Shown: positions 52,209 to 62,735 of the stretch, one piece after another
Layout: each line of letters begins with the position of its first letter
How positions within the stretch are numbered: position 1 is the first letter of the stretch
Assembly: GCA_963775825.1 (NCBI GenBank)
Contig: CAVZKY010000044.1
Span: forward strand, 1 to 64,000
DNA: 64,000 bases
Origin: Bog-532 sp963775825
Lineage (GTDB): Bacteria > Actinomycetota > Actinomycetes > Streptosporangiales > Streptosporangiaceae
Direction: 5' to 3'
Made by a program: the position numbers and the translations under genes
Notes under the pieces: model-generated
Database searches by the model: none
Told to the model about the DNA's origin: nothing
The model's input: the letters and a program-made list of their open reading frames with translations, nothing else

Positions 52209-53140
52209 TTCGCGGCCTCCCTGGCCGGTTCGGCACGGTACTCGACCGCGTCCCGGGTCAGCTCCAGATAGGCCTCCTCCAGCGTCGCGTGGTGCGCCGA
52301 GACCTCCGAGAACGGCACCGCGGCCGCACTGAGCAGCGCAACGATCCGCTCCCCCGGCAATCCGGAGACGGCCAGGGTGTCCCGGCCGGTGGCGGCGACA
52401 GCGGCCCCCGCGCAGGTGAGCACTGTCATCGCCGCCGGCCGGGCGGTGGTCCGCAGCACCACCTGGCCAGCGGAGACGGCTGCGATCAGATCGGCCACGG
52501 CGGTGTCGGCGATCACCCTGCCCCGGCCGACGACCACCAGGTGATCGGCGGTGTCCTGCAGCTCACTCATCAGGTGGCTGGAGACCAGGACCGCGCGGCC
52601 CTGGGCGGCCAGCGCCCGCAGGAAACCGCGCATCCACACGATCCCCTCCGGATCCATGCCGTTGAACGGCTCGTCCAGGATCAGCACCGGCGGGTCACCA
52701 AGCAGAGCGGCGGCGATTCCCAGCCGCTGCCGCATGCCGAGGGAGAAGCTGCCTGCCTTCCGCCTGGCCACCCCTTCCAGGCCGGCCTCCCCGATCACCT
52801 CATCGGCCCGCGTGGGGTCCAGACCCTGGGAGCGGGCCAGCCACAGCAGGTGGTTGCGGGCGCTGCGGCTGGGTTGCAGCGCGGCGGCGTCCAGCAGCGA
52901 CCCGACCCGGGTCAGCGGATGCCGCAAGCTGCGGTAGGACCGCCCGCCGATCAGCGCCGAGCCCGCGTCGGGGGCGTCCAGGCCCACGATCACCCGCATC
53001 GTGGTGGACTTGCCCGCACCGTTGGGGCCGACGAAACCGGTGACCTGGCCCGGCTGAACGGTGAACGACATGCCGTCCAGCGCCAGCGTCGGCCCGAACC
53101 GCTTTCGCAGCCCGCTGACCTCGATGGTTGCCTCGCTCAT
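52205..53140 (-). CDS. ABC transporter ATP-binding protein
   Basis: A protein of about 311 residues starting at 53140. Walker A is GFVGPNGAGKSTTM, the signature is SFSLGMRQRLGIAAAL, and Walker B is PPVLILDEPFNGMD, followed by the His switch in LVSSHLMSEL. The C-terminal 80 residues are the small beta domain common in drug and lantibiotic exporters. It overlaps the permease gene by four bases, giving a three-gene operon. The two-component system is divergent. Confidence 0.9.
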   Translation of the reverse strand: MSEATIEVSGLRKRFGPTLALDGMSFTVQPGQVTGFVGPNGAGKSTTMRVIVGLDAPDAGSALIGGRSYRSLRHPLTRVGSLLDAAALQPSRSARNHLLWLARSQGLDPTRADEVIGEAGLEGVARRKAGSFSLGMRQRLGIAAALLGDPPVLILDEPFNGMDPEGIVWMRGFLRALAAQGRAVLVSSHLMSELQDTADHLVVVGRGRVIADTAVADLIAAVSAGQVVLRTTARPAAMTVLTCAGAAVAATGRDTLAVSGLPGERIVALLSAAAVPFSEVSAHHATLEEAYLELTRDAVEYRAEPAREAAK

Positions 53141-53328
53141 CTGGGCCGCCTTCTCCGTTGGTGGATGCATCGCTTCGAAGCTGGTTCTACGCCCGGGCCG
53201 GTGTCAGCCCGGTATCGGCCGCTGAAACCGGGCTGATACCCGCGACCTGGCATCGTCGGGCCCAGGCCACGTAGCCTCGCCTTGAGCTGGGTGGCACGCT
53301 CGGCGCACAGAAGGATCACGGACCGATC

Positions 53329-53991
53329 ATGAGAGTGCTGGTCGCGGAGGACGTTGAAGACCTGGCCACGGCGATCGCGGCCGGGCTGCGTCGGGAGGGC
53401 ATGGCGGTCGACGTTGTCCTGGACGGGACTACGGCGCTCGATCACCTGGCCGTCACCTGCTACGACGTGGTGGTGCTGGACCGGGACCTGCCCGGAACCC
53501 ACGGCGATGAGGTCTGCCGACAGCTAGCGGCCGAGCGGTCGGAGAGCCGGGTGCTGATGCTCACCGCCGCCAGCACGGTCAGGGACCGGGTGGACGGGCT
53601 CGGGCTCGGCGCCGACGACTACCTGCCCAAGCCTTTCGACTTCGCCGAGCTCGTCGCGCGCATCCGCGCCCTGGGCCGTCGCCCCGCGACCTCGCTGCCG
53701 CCCGTGCTCGAATGCGGTGACGTGACGCTCGATCCCAGCCGTCGGGTCGCATTCCGCGCCGGACGGCGCCTTGAACTCAGCCCAAAGGAATTCGCGCTGC
53801 TGGAGTGCCTGCTCGCCTCGGCCGGCCGGGTGGTCTCCGCCGAGCAACTGCTGGAGCGGGTCTGGGACGAGGCGGCCGACCCCTTCACCACGGCGGTCAA
53901 GCAGACCATGCGCAGGCTCCGGGCCAAACTCGGTGACCCGCCGGTCATCCGCACCGTCCGCGAGGGCGGCTACCAGATAGGAGGGCTGTGA
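53329..53991 (+). CDS. OmpR-family response regulator
   Basis: A 220-residue protein. The receiver has the acidic pair in VLVAEDVEDL, phosphate-acceptor Asp51 in VVVLDRDLPG and the lysine in YLPKPFDFAEL. The winged-helix domain runs from residue 125: ELSPKEFALLECLLASAGRV, RVWDEAADPFTTAVKQTMRR and VREGGYQIGG. It overlaps the kinase start and is divergent from the ABC operon, which it probably controls. Confidence 0.9.
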   Translation: MRVLVAEDVEDLATAIAAGLRREGMAVDVVLDGTTALDHLAVTCYDVVVLDRDLPGTHGDEVCRQLAAERSESRVLMLTAASTVRDRVDGLGLGADDYLPKPFDFAELVARIRALGRRPATSLPPVLECGDVTLDPSRRVAFRAGRRLELSPKEFALLECLLASAGRVVSAEQLLERVWDEAADPFTTAVKQTMRRLRAKLGDPPVIRTVREGGYQIGGL

Positions 53992-55142
53992 TGCACCTTC
54001 CACGCACCGCCGCTTCAGTGCTGCAACTGCCCCGGCGGACCCTGCGGACGCAGCTTGCCCTGCTCTACGCCGCGCTGTTCTGCATTTCAACCGTCGCCCT
54101 GGCCGCCGTCGCGGAAATCTTCAAGCCGAACTTTCTCGTGCACACCGGCAGCCAGGCCGCCCCGGGCACCCCCGGCAGCCCGGGCCATCCGGTGCCCTGC
54201 TGCCAGTCTGGCCCGTCGTTCACCGGCACCATTGCCCACGATGCAAGCCAGAATGTGGCGGGCGTGGCCATGGTCGTGGTCCTGGCCGTCCTCGCTCTCG
54301 GGGTCGGCTGGCTGATCGCCGGGCGGGTCCTGCGGCCGCTGCGCACGATCACCGCCACCGCCCGGGATATCTCCGCCAGGAACCTGCACCAGCGCCTCGC
54401 CCTCGACGGCCCGGACGACGAGTTCCGGCAGCTCGGAGAGACGCTCGATGGCCTGTTCGGGCGGCTGGAGGCATCGTTCCAGGCGCAGCGGCACTTCGTA
54501 GCCAACGCGTCGCATGAACTGCGGACCCCGCTCACCGCCGAGCGGACCGTGCTCCAGGTCGCGCTGGCCGATCCGGACGCCACCGCACAGACGCTGCGGT
54601 CAGCCTGCGAGACGGCCCTGAAGTGGGGTGATCAGCAGGAACGCCTCATCGAGTCGCTGCTCACCCTGGCCAGCAGCGAGCGCGGAGTCGAACAGTGGGA
54701 ACCCTTCGATCTCGCCGACATCGGCGGGAACGTGATCCTGGACCGCCACCAGGAGGCCCAGCGGCGGGGCATCCACGTCGACGCGGCCCTCAGCGCGGCT
54801 CCGGCTACCGGTGACCCGGCCCTGGCCGAAAGCCTGATGACCAATCTGGTCAGCAACGCCATCCGGCACAACCTGGACGGAGGCCGGGTCGAGGTCGCCA
54901 CGGGCATCACCGACGGGCGGGCGATCGTAACCGTCAGCAACTCCGGGCCACTGGTCGCGCCCGACGAGGTCGACCGCCTCTTTCAGCCCTTTCAGCGGCT
55001 CGGCAGCCAGCGAGCCCGGCCGGCCAGCGGGCACGGGCTCGGCCTGACCATCGTCCGGGCCATCGTCAGCGTGCACGGCGCTACCCTCACCCCGAGGGCC
55101 CGTCCCGAAGGCGGCCTCGAGATCACGGTGAGCTTTCCGTGA
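53991..55142 (+). CDS. Sensor histidine kinase
   Basis: A protein of about 383 residues. Two membrane segments (TQLALLYAALFCISTVALAA and VAMVVVLAVLALGVGWLIAG) bracket a 50-residue outer loop with a CC pair. A HAMP domain follows, then the phosphorylated His in NASHELRTPLT near residue 175. N-box (MTNLVSNAIRHN), F-box (LFQPFQRLG) and G-box (GHGLGLTIVRAI) are all present. The start ATG at 53991 overlaps the regulator stop. Together they probably sense a toxic compound removed by the ABC exporter. Confidence 0.9.
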   Translation: MHLPRTAASVLQLPRRTLRTQLALLYAALFCISTVALAAVAEIFKPNFLVHTGSQAAPGTPGSPGHPVPCCQSGPSFTGTIAHDASQNVAGVAMVVVLAVLALGVGWLIAGRVLRPLRTITATARDISARNLHQRLALDGPDDEFRQLGETLDGLFGRLEASFQAQRHFVANASHELRTPLTAERTVLQVALADPDATAQTLRSACETALKWGDQQERLIESLLTLASSERGVEQWEPFDLADIGGNVILDRHQEAQRRGIHVDAALSAAPATGDPALAESLMTNLVSNAIRHNLDGGRVEVATGITDGRAIVTVSNSGPLVAPDEVDRLFQPFQRLGSQRARPASGHGLGLTIVRAIVSVHGATLTPRARPEGGLEITVSFP

Positions 55143-55192
55143 CCTCCGCGCGGGGGCCGGTCAGCAGGTAACGCACTTGAGACAGGAGCGGC

Positions 55193-56734
55193 ATGAACGG
55201 AGCGCAGGCGCTGATCCGGACGCTGGTGGGCGCCGGGGTGGAGGTGTGCTTCAGCAACCCGGGCACCTCGGAGATGCATTTCGTCGCGGCACTGGACGCG
55301 GTGCCGGACATGCGCGGGGTGCTGTGCCTGTTCGAGGGGACGGCGACCGGCGCGGCGGACGGCTACGGGCGGATGACCGGACGGCCCGCCGCGGTGCTGC
55401 TGCACCTGGGGCCGGGGCTGGGGAACGGGCTGGCCAACCTGCACAACACGCGGCGGGCGGGCTCGCCGCTGGTGCTCGTGGTGGGCGACCACGCGACCTG
55501 GCACAAGCGGTTCGACGCGCCGCTGGAATCCGACATCGACGCGCTGGCTGGGTCGGTCTCCGGGTGGACGCGGCGCTCGCTGCGCAGTACGGACGTGGCC
55601 GCGGACGCGGCTGAGGCGGTGGCGGCGGCCTCGGCGGGACAGATCGCCACGCTGATCCTGCCCGCGGACGTGTCCTGGACCGACGGCGCGCAGCCCGCCC
55701 CGGCGATCCGGGCCAGGCCGCCGTCGCCGGTGCCCGGCGAGGTGCTCGGCGACGTGGCCAAGGCGCTGCGCGGCGGCGAGCCGGCCCTGATCCTGCTGGG
55801 TGGGACCGCAGTGCGGCGGACGGGGCTGGAGGCCGCCAGCCGGATCGCCGCTGCCACCGGGGCGCGGCTGCTGGCCGAGACGTTCCCGGCCCGGCTGGAA
55901 CGCGGCGCCGGGATCCCGGCCGTCGCCCGGCTGGCCTACCTGGCCGAGATGGCCGTCCCGCAGCTGGCCGGGACCCGGCACCTGATCCTGGCCGGCGCCA
56001 GGGCCCCGGTATCCTTCTTCGCCTACCCGGGCCGGCCCAGCTCGCTGGTGCCGGACGACTGCCAGGTGCACGTGCTTGCGGCAGGCGGCGATGACGCGCC
56101 CGGCGCCCTGACCGCCCTCGCCGACCTGGTTGCGGCGGACGCCGCACCCACCGGGGCGCCGGCGCAGCGGCCGGCCATCCCGGACGGGCCCCTCACCGCG
56201 GAGAGCGCGTCGGCGGTCATCGGCGCGCTGCTGCCGGAGAGGGCGATCGTCAGCGACGAGTCGAACACTTCCGGTATCGGGCTGGGCCCCGCCACGGGCG
56301 GGGCGCCGCCGCACGACTGGCTCACCCTCACCGGCGGGGCCATCGGGCAGGGCCTGCCGCTGGCCGCCGGGGCCGCCATCGCCTGCCCGGACCGGCCGGT
56401 CATCGCGCTGGAGTCCGATGGCAGCGCCATGTACACCATCTCCGCGCTGTGGACGCACGCCCGGGAAGGGCTCGACGTCACCACCGTCATCTTCAGCAAC
56501 CAGGCGTACGCCATCCTGGCCATGGAACTGGACCGGGTGGGAGCGGCCGGTACGGCCGGGGACGCCGCGCGGAGCCTACTGGAGCTGTCCCGACCCACGC
56601 TGGACTTCACCGCCCTGGCCGCCGGGATGGGCGTGCCCGCGACCCGGGCCCGGACTGCCGCCGAATTCGCCGCCCAGTTCGAGCAGGCCCTGGCCGAGCC
56701 GGGCCCGCACCTGATCGAGGCCAATGTGCCCTGA
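55193..56734 (+). CDS. TPP-dependent enzyme, acetolactate synthase/benzoylformate decarboxylase-like
   Basis: A 513-residue protein. The N-terminal VCFSNPGTSEMHFVAAL and the catalytic Glu48 in LFEGTATGAADGYGRM are from the TPP pyrimidine domain. The diphosphate-binding motif is ESDGSAMYTISALWTHAREG, with Ser in place of the usual first Gly. The central domain would bind FAD in true acetolactate synthases, but here it is short. The gene stands alone, with no small subunit, so a catabolic carboligase or decarboxylase is more likely than branched-chain amino acid synthesis. Confidence 0.84.
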   Translation: MNGAQALIRTLVGAGVEVCFSNPGTSEMHFVAALDAVPDMRGVLCLFEGTATGAADGYGRMTGRPAAVLLHLGPGLGNGLANLHNTRRAGSPLVLVVGDHATWHKRFDAPLESDIDALAGSVSGWTRRSLRSTDVAADAAEAVAAASAGQIATLILPADVSWTDGAQPAPAIRARPPSPVPGEVLGDVAKALRGGEPALILLGGTAVRRTGLEAASRIAAATGARLLAETFPARLERGAGIPAVARLAYLAEMAVPQLAGTRHLILAGARAPVSFFAYPGRPSSLVPDDCQVHVLAAGGDDAPGALTALADLVAADAAPTGAPAQRPAIPDGPLTAESASAVIGALLPERAIVSDESNTSGIGLGPATGGAPPHDWLTLTGGAIGQGLPLAAGAAIACPDRPVIALESDGSAMYTISALWTHAREGLDVTTVIFSNQAYAILAMELDRVGAAGTAGDAARSLLELSRPTLDFTALAAGMGVPATRARTAAEFAAQFEQALAEPGPHLIEANVP

Positions 56735-56770
56735 GCGGCCATCCCGGGCGCCGGGCCGGGCCGGGGCAGG

Positions 56771-57917
56771 ATGGAACGCATGGATGTGGAGTGGTTCCTG
56801 GGGGCGGCGAGCGAACTGCTCGCGGTGCCGTCGACAGCGGGCCGGCCCGCAGAGCTGGAACGGGCGCTCGGCTTCGTACTCGACTTCGTCGGGACCGACG
56901 GTTTCACCGTCGAGCGTTTCGTCTCCGGCGGCAAACCGAGCGCGCTGGTATACCGCAGTGAGCAGGCTAAAGGGGCCGAACGGCCCCAGTTCCGGATCAT
57001 CTTGAACGCCCACCTGGATGTCGTGCCCGCGCCGCCGGGCCAGTTCAAGCCGCGCCGGGACGGGACGCGGCTGTACGCGCGGGGCGCCCAGGACATGAAG
57101 ATCTCTGCGCTGGCCGAGGCGCTGGCGTTCCGGGAACTGGCCGCCTCCGTGCCGTACCCGCTCGCCCTCCAGCTTGTCACCGACGAGGAGACCGGCGGGC
57201 GGGACGGGACCCGGCACCAGATCACCGGCGGCGTGCGCGGCGAGTTCGTGATCATCGGCGAGACCAGCGGCCTGCGGATCGTCACCGAGACGAAGGGCAT
57301 GCTGGGCGTCACCCTGGAGGCCACCGGACGCGGGGCGCACAGCGCCTACCCGTGGCTCGGCGACAACGCCCTGGTCGCGCTGAACCAGAGCGTGAGCAAC
57401 ATCCTGGCCCGGTACCCTTCCCCTGACCGAAGAGGAGTGGCGGACGACGGTCAACCTGGCCCGGGTGCACACCCCCAACCAGGCCCGCAACCAGATCCCG
57501 GCCGAAGCGAACGCCTGGCTGGACATCCGGTTCCCGCCCGAGGACACCGACCTGGCCGGGCGCAGCGCCGGGGAGATCGCTACCTACCTCCAGACGTTCT
57601 GCGCGCCGGGGGTGACGGCCGTGGTCGGCCACGTGGACGCGCCGCAGTACGCCGACGGCGGCCGCCCGGAGATCGCGCAGCTGGCCGAGGCGACGCGGGC
57701 CCAGGGTTACCGGCCGGACTTCCTGCGCAAGCACGGCACCGGCGACGGGCGCTTCTACGGGGCAGCCGGGATCACGGCGGTGGCGTTCGGCGTCGGCGGG
57801 CACGGCCAGCATGGGGCCGACGAGTACGCGGAGATCCCGACGATCGCGCCGTACTACCAGGCGCTCAGCCAATTTCTCCGGGATCCCGGGCCCGCACCGA
57901 CGATAAGCGGGTCATGA
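56771..57917 (+). CDS. M20-family metallopeptidase, one frameshift
   Basis: The zinc ligands are visible in IILNAHLDVVPAPPGQFKP, YARGAQDMKISALAEAL and LVTDEETGGRDGTRH, and the dimerisation-domain start is TETKGMLGVTLEATGRGAHS. At about 57418 the frame changes. The next frame continues with EEEWRTTVNLARVHTPNQAR and ANAWLDIRFPPED and ends with GHGQHGADEYAEIPTIAPYY, where the last His ligand lies. It would cleave a dipeptide, acyl-amino acid or similar. The start is 56771 or the ATG at 56780. Confidence 0.8.
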
Positions 57918-58073
57918 CGAGCTACGCGACCCAGAGCTGGGCCAGACAGGTTAGCCGCCCTAAGGAATTTCCGCGGCCTGCCTAGGTGTTGTGATGGGGT
58001 TAGGCCCGATGGCCAACTAAGGTCACCGGGACGCCACGAACAAGGACGCTGGCCGGGCCGGAAGGAGGAGCGG

Positions 58074-60606
58074 ATGACGCCGACGGGCACGCTGATGGGC
58101 GCCATGCCCGCGACTCCGGATCCGGACGCCGTATACGGCGCCTTCGCGGCCTGGGCCAAGGACCAGGGGCTGAGCCTCTACTCCGCACCAGGAAGAGGCG
58201 CTGATCGAGATCGTGTCGGGGTCGAACGTGATCCTGTCCACCCCGACCGGATCGGGCAAGAGCCTGGTCGCGGCGGGCGCGCATTTCGCGGCCCTGGCGG
58301 CCGGGCAGCGCACCTTCTACACCGCCCCGATCAAGGCGCTGGTCTCGGAGAAGTTCTTCGCGCTGTGCGACACCTTCGGGCCGGCCAATGTCGGCATGAT
58401 GACCGGCGACGCCAGCGTCAACCCGTCGGCCCCGATCATCTGCTGCACCGCGGAGATCCTGGCCAACATCGCGCTGCGGCACGGGGCGGACGCGGACGTC
58501 GGCCAGGTCGTGATGGACGAGTTCCACTTCTACGCCGACCCGGACCGTGGCTGGGCCTGGCAGGTGCCGCTGATCGAGCTGCCGCGGGCCCAGTTCCTGC
58601 TGATGTCGGCGACGCTGGGCGATGTCAGCTTCTTCGAGAAGGACCTGACCCGCCGCACCGGCCGCACGACCGCCGTGGTCCGCTCCGACGCCCGGCCCGT
58701 CCCGCTGAACTTCCGCTACGTGCTGACCCCGCTGCACGAGACGCTCCGGGAACTGCTGGAGACCCACGAGGCCCCGGTCTACGTGGTGCACTTCACCCAG
58801 GCCGCCGCGCTGGAGCAGGCCCAGGCGCTGATGAGCGTCAACGTCTGCAGCCGTGCGGAGAAGGACGCCATCGCCGAGACGATCGGCCACTTCCGGTTCA
58901 CGGCCGGCTTCGGCAAGACGCTGTCCCGGCTGGTGCGGCACGGCATCGGGGTGCACCACGCGGGCATGCTGCCCAAGTACCGGCGGCTGGTCGAGACGCT
59001 GGCCCAGGCCGGGCAGCTCAAGGTCATCTGCGGCACCGACACGCTGGGGGTGGGGATCAACGTGCCCATCCGCACGGTGCTGTTCACCGCGCTGTCCAAG
59101 TACGACGGGACCAGGACCCGGCTGCTGCAGGCGCGGGAGTTTCACCAGATCGCCGGGCGCGCCGGGCGGGCCGGATACGACACGGTGGGGACCGTCGTCG
59201 TCCAGGCGCCCGAGCACGTCGTCGAGAACGAGCAGGCGCTGAAGAAGGCGGGCGACGACCCGAAGAAGCGGCGCAAGGTGGTCCGCAAGAAGCCGCCCGA
59301 GGGCTTCGTGTCCTGGGGCCAGCCCACCTTCGAACGGCTGGTCGCGGCTGAGCCGGAGCCACTGAAGTCCCGGTTCGCGGTCAGCCACGCGATGCTGCTG
59401 AACGTGATGAGCCGGCCGGGCGACGCGTTCACTGCCATGCGGCACCTGCTGACCGACAGCCACGAGGACCGCGCGGCGCAGCGGGCGCACATCCACCGGG
59501 CGATCCAGATCTACCGGGCGCTGCTGGCCGGCGGGGTCGTCGAACGGCTGGACGAGCCGGACGAGCTGGGCCGCCGGGTGCGGCTCACCGTGGACCTGCA
59601 GTTCGACTTCGCGCTCAACCAGCCGCTGTCGCCGTTCGCGCTGGCAGCGCTGGAGTTGCTGGACCGCGAGTCGCCGTCCTACCCGCTGGACGTTCTCTCG
59701 GTCATCGAGTCCACCCTGGACAACCCGCGGCAGGTGCTGTCCGCTCAGCAGTTCCGCGCCCGCGGCGAGGCCGTCGCGCAGATGAAGGCCGACGGCATCG
59801 ACTACGACACCCGCATGGACCTGCTGGACTCGGTGACGTACCCGAAGCCGCTGGAGGAGCTGCTGGCGGCCGCGTTCGACATCTACCGGCGCGGTCACCC
59901 GTGGGTCGCCGATCACGAGCTGGCTCCCAAGTCGGTGGTCCGCGACATGTTCGAGCGGTCGATGACGTTCACCGAGTACATCGGGTTCTACGGGCTGTCC
60001 CGTTCGGAGGGTCTGGTGCTGCGGTACCTGGCCGACGCGTACAAGGCGCTGCGGCAGACCGTGCCGGAGGACGGCAAGACCGAGGAGCTCATCGACCTGA
60101 TCGAGTGGCTCGGCGAACTGGTCCGCCAGGTCGACTCGAGCCTCATCGACGAGTGGGAACGGCTGCGCAATCCAGACGCTGGGGACGGCGAGACCGCGGC
60201 GGAAATGGCCGCGCGGCCCCCGTCGGTGACCGCGAACATCCGGGCGTTCCGGGTCCTGGTCCGTAACGCCCTGTTCCGCCGGGTGACGCTGGCCGCGCTC
60301 GGCCGGTACACCGAGCTCGGCGAGCTGGACGCGGAGGCGGGCTGGGACGCCGACGCGTGGGGCGATGTGCTGGATGACTACTTCGCCGAGCACGACGAGA
60401 TCGGCACCGGCCCGGACGCTCGCGGGCCCGGGCTGCTCATCATCGACGAGGGCCGCGAGCGCTGGACCGTCCGGCAGATTTTCGCCGATCCGGCCGGGGA
60501 TCACGACTGGGGCATCAGCGCGGAGATCGACCTGGCGGCCTCGGACGATGCGGGAGCGGCCGTCGTGCGGGTCACCGACGTCGGCCAGCTCGGCGCGGCC
60601 CGCTGA
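58074..60606 (+). CDS. DEAD/DEAH-box helicase (DUF3516 type), one frameshift
   Basis: The start AVYGAFAAWAKDQGLSLY breaks at about 58188, where one extra C shifts the frame. After that the protein is continuous for 797 codons: motif I NVILSTPTGSGKSLVA, motif II VVMDEFHFYADP, motif III LMSATLGDVSFF, then VICGTDTLGVGINVPIRTVL and FHQIAGRAGRAGYD for motifs V and VI. The C-terminal half is the Ski2-like/DUF3516 extension found in actinomycetes. It is an RNA or DNA helicase; which one is not clear. The next gene starts 71 bases after it. Confidence 0.86.
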
Positions 60607-60677
60607 CCGTCCGGGCCATCCGCCCCCCATGCCGTATTCGCCGGCGAGGCACCCGAAACCTTGCATACCCTCTCTGG

Positions 60678-62573
60678 GTGGGCAGTCTCAGCGGGCAACG
60701 GGTTCGGTTTTGCCGGTTCGCCGGTCTGGCGGGGGCCGCGATTCTGCTCGGTGCGCTGGCCAGCGCCTGCAGTTCGGGGCCCGTGCCGCAGACGACGGCG
60801 TCGGCCTACCTCGCCGCCTGGAGCAAGCAGGACTGGGCCGGGATGCGCCAGCTGGCCGACAGCCCGCCCGCCGACTTCGTAGCGGTCAACTCCACGGCGT
60901 TCACGGACCTGCAGGTCGCCCGGGCCAGCTTCACCGCAGGCACGATCAAGACGACCGGCTCCACCGCTCAGGAGCCGGTGACCGAACGGCTGACGCTCAG
61001 GGGCCTCGGCGCCGTCACCCTCCGGCCTACCCTGCACCTGGTCCAGCGCTCGGGGCACTGGCTGGTGGCCTGGACCCCGGCGACGATCGCGCCGTCGCTC
61101 AGGGCCGGCGACCGGCTCGCGCTGAGCACGACGTGGCCGGCCCGCGCGGCGATCACCGGGGCCGGCGGCGCGCCGCTGACCAGCCAGGCGCAGCAGGTGA
61201 CCGTCGGGGTCGAGGGCAGCCGGATCAAGAACGCCGGCTCGCTCACCTCGGCGCTGGTCGCCGCGGGAGCGACCACGCAGCAGGCCGCCGCCGCGATCAC
61301 CGCCGCGAAGGCGCACCCGACGTTGTTCGAGCCGGTCTTCACCGTCTCCCAGGCGCGGTACGACCAGCTCAAACCGACGATCTACCCGCTCCCCGGCACC
61401 GTGTTCGAGGCGTCCGCGGCGGCCCAGGCCATCACACCGGGGCTCACCGGCGGGCTGGTCGGCACGCTCGGGCCGATCACCGCGCAGGAGCTGAGCTCGC
61501 TCGGCGCCGCCTACAACGTGCAGAGCGTCGTCGGCCAGACCGGGCTGGAAGCGGCCAACGAGCGCCAGCTGGCCGGCACGCCGACCACGACCGTCTCCGT
61601 GGTCACGGCCAAGGGCGCCCAGGTGGCCACGCTCGCGACCCTGCCCGGGCACGTCGGCACCGCGGTCGCGACCACGATCGACCCAGCCGTGCAGCGCGCC
61701 GCGGAGTCCGCCCTGTCCGGTGAGAAGAAGAACGCCGCGCTCATCGCCGTCAACGCGCAGACCGGCGCGATCCTGGCCGCGGCCAACGCCAACTCCGGCG
61801 ACTTCGACCAGGCCGTGGACGGCGCCTATCCCCCTGGTTCGACGTTCAAGGTGATCACCTCGACCGCGCTCATCGACAAGGGCCTGTCCCCGTCCTCGGC
61901 GGCCAGCTGCCCCGGCACGGCCACCGTTGACGGCGAGGTGTTCCACAACGCCGAGGGCGAGGGCCAGGTCAGCAACCTGTTGCACGCCTTCGCCGAGTCG
62001 TGCAACACCGCCTTCATCGGGCTCGCCACCAAGGACCTCACGCCTTCGGACTTCCCCGCCACGGCGGCAATGTACCGGCTGGGCCAGGGGCCGCAGATGG
62101 GCCTGGCCGCGTACGCCGGGTCGGTGCCCACACCGTCGGACGAGACCGACCTGGCCGCCACCTCCATCGGTCAGGGGCGGGTGCTGGTCTCGCCGCTGAA
62201 CATGGCCATTGTCGCCGCCGCGGCCGACACCGGCACCGTGCACGCCCCGCGCCTGGTCACCGGGGCGCCAGACGATACCGCGGCGACCAAGCAACTGCCG
62301 GCCAACGTCGTCACCGACCTGCACCAGATGATGGCGCAGGTCGTGGCGACCGGCACCGCGGCGGGCCAGGGCCTACCTGCCGGGACCTCCGCCAAGACGG
62401 GAACCGCCGAGTACGGGACCACCAACCCGCTCAAGATCGACGCCTGGCTGATCGGCTTCCGGGGCAACCTCGCGTTCGCGGTCCTGGTCGTCAACGCCCC
62501 CGGGGACGGCGGCCCCACGGACGGGCCGATCGCGGCGAAGTTCCTCGACGCCGTGGGGTCCCAGGCCGGCTAG
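60678..62573 (+). CDS. Penicillin-binding lipoprotein with MecA_N-like domain
   Basis: A 631-residue protein. Residues 10-33 are a lipoprotein signal with lipobox LASAC. Residues 38-150 are an NTF2/MecA_N-like domain, and then comes a PBP dimer domain. The transpeptidase has SxxK in PPGSTFKVITST, SxN in FAESCNTAFIG and KTG in TSAKTGTAEYG, so all three motifs are present. It resembles actinomycete PbpA/PBP2-type class B enzymes and would cross-link peptidoglycan outside the membrane. The start is GTG 60678. Confidence 0.88.
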   Translation: MGSLSGQRVRFCRFAGLAGAAILLGALASACSSGPVPQTTASAYLAAWSKQDWAGMRQLADSPPADFVAVNSTAFTDLQVARASFTAGTIKTTGSTAQEPVTERLTLRGLGAVTLRPTLHLVQRSGHWLVAWTPATIAPSLRAGDRLALSTTWPARAAITGAGGAPLTSQAQQVTVGVEGSRIKNAGSLTSALVAAGATTQQAAAAITAAKAHPTLFEPVFTVSQARYDQLKPTIYPLPGTVFEASAAAQAITPGLTGGLVGTLGPITAQELSSLGAAYNVQSVVGQTGLEAANERQLAGTPTTTVSVVTAKGAQVATLATLPGHVGTAVATTIDPAVQRAAESALSGEKKNAALIAVNAQTGAILAAANANSGDFDQAVDGAYPPGSTFKVITSTALIDKGLSPSSAASCPGTATVDGEVFHNAEGEGQVSNLLHAFAESCNTAFIGLATKDLTPSDFPATAAMYRLGQGPQMGLAAYAGSVPTPSDETDLAATSIGQGRVLVSPLNMAIVAAAADTGTVHAPRLVTGAPDDTAATKQLPANVVTDLHQMMAQVVATGTAAGQGLPAGTSAKTGTAEYGTTNPLKIDAWLIGFRGNLAFAVLVVNAPGDGGPTDGPIAAKFLDAVGSQAG

Positions 62574-62583
62574 CCGCTGAGCG

Positions 62584-62735
62584 GCCGGCCCGCTCAGGCG
62601 CCCCCGGGCTCCCGGCCGGCCCAGGCGCCCCCGGACACCCGGCCCGCTCAGGCACCCCCGGGTTTCCGGCCCGCTCAGGCACCCCCGGGTTTCCGGCCCG
62701 CTCAGGCACCCCCGGGTTTCCGGCCCGCTCAGGCG
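62584..62735. repeat. 27-bp tandem repeat array
   Basis: The unit GGCCCGCTCAGGCACCCCCG-GGTTTCC recurs, with three near-perfect copies at about 62640-62720 and more divergent ones before. It lies just after the penicillin-binding protein stop. CCCGGG cores make short hairpins possible, so it may help end transcription. Confidence 0.75.

Noticed and set aside
58000..60666. An 888-codon open frame on the minus strand
   Set aside because: It lies opposite the helicase, which has all helicase motifs on the plus strand. The minus frame is Arg/Gln/His-rich with no known motif.
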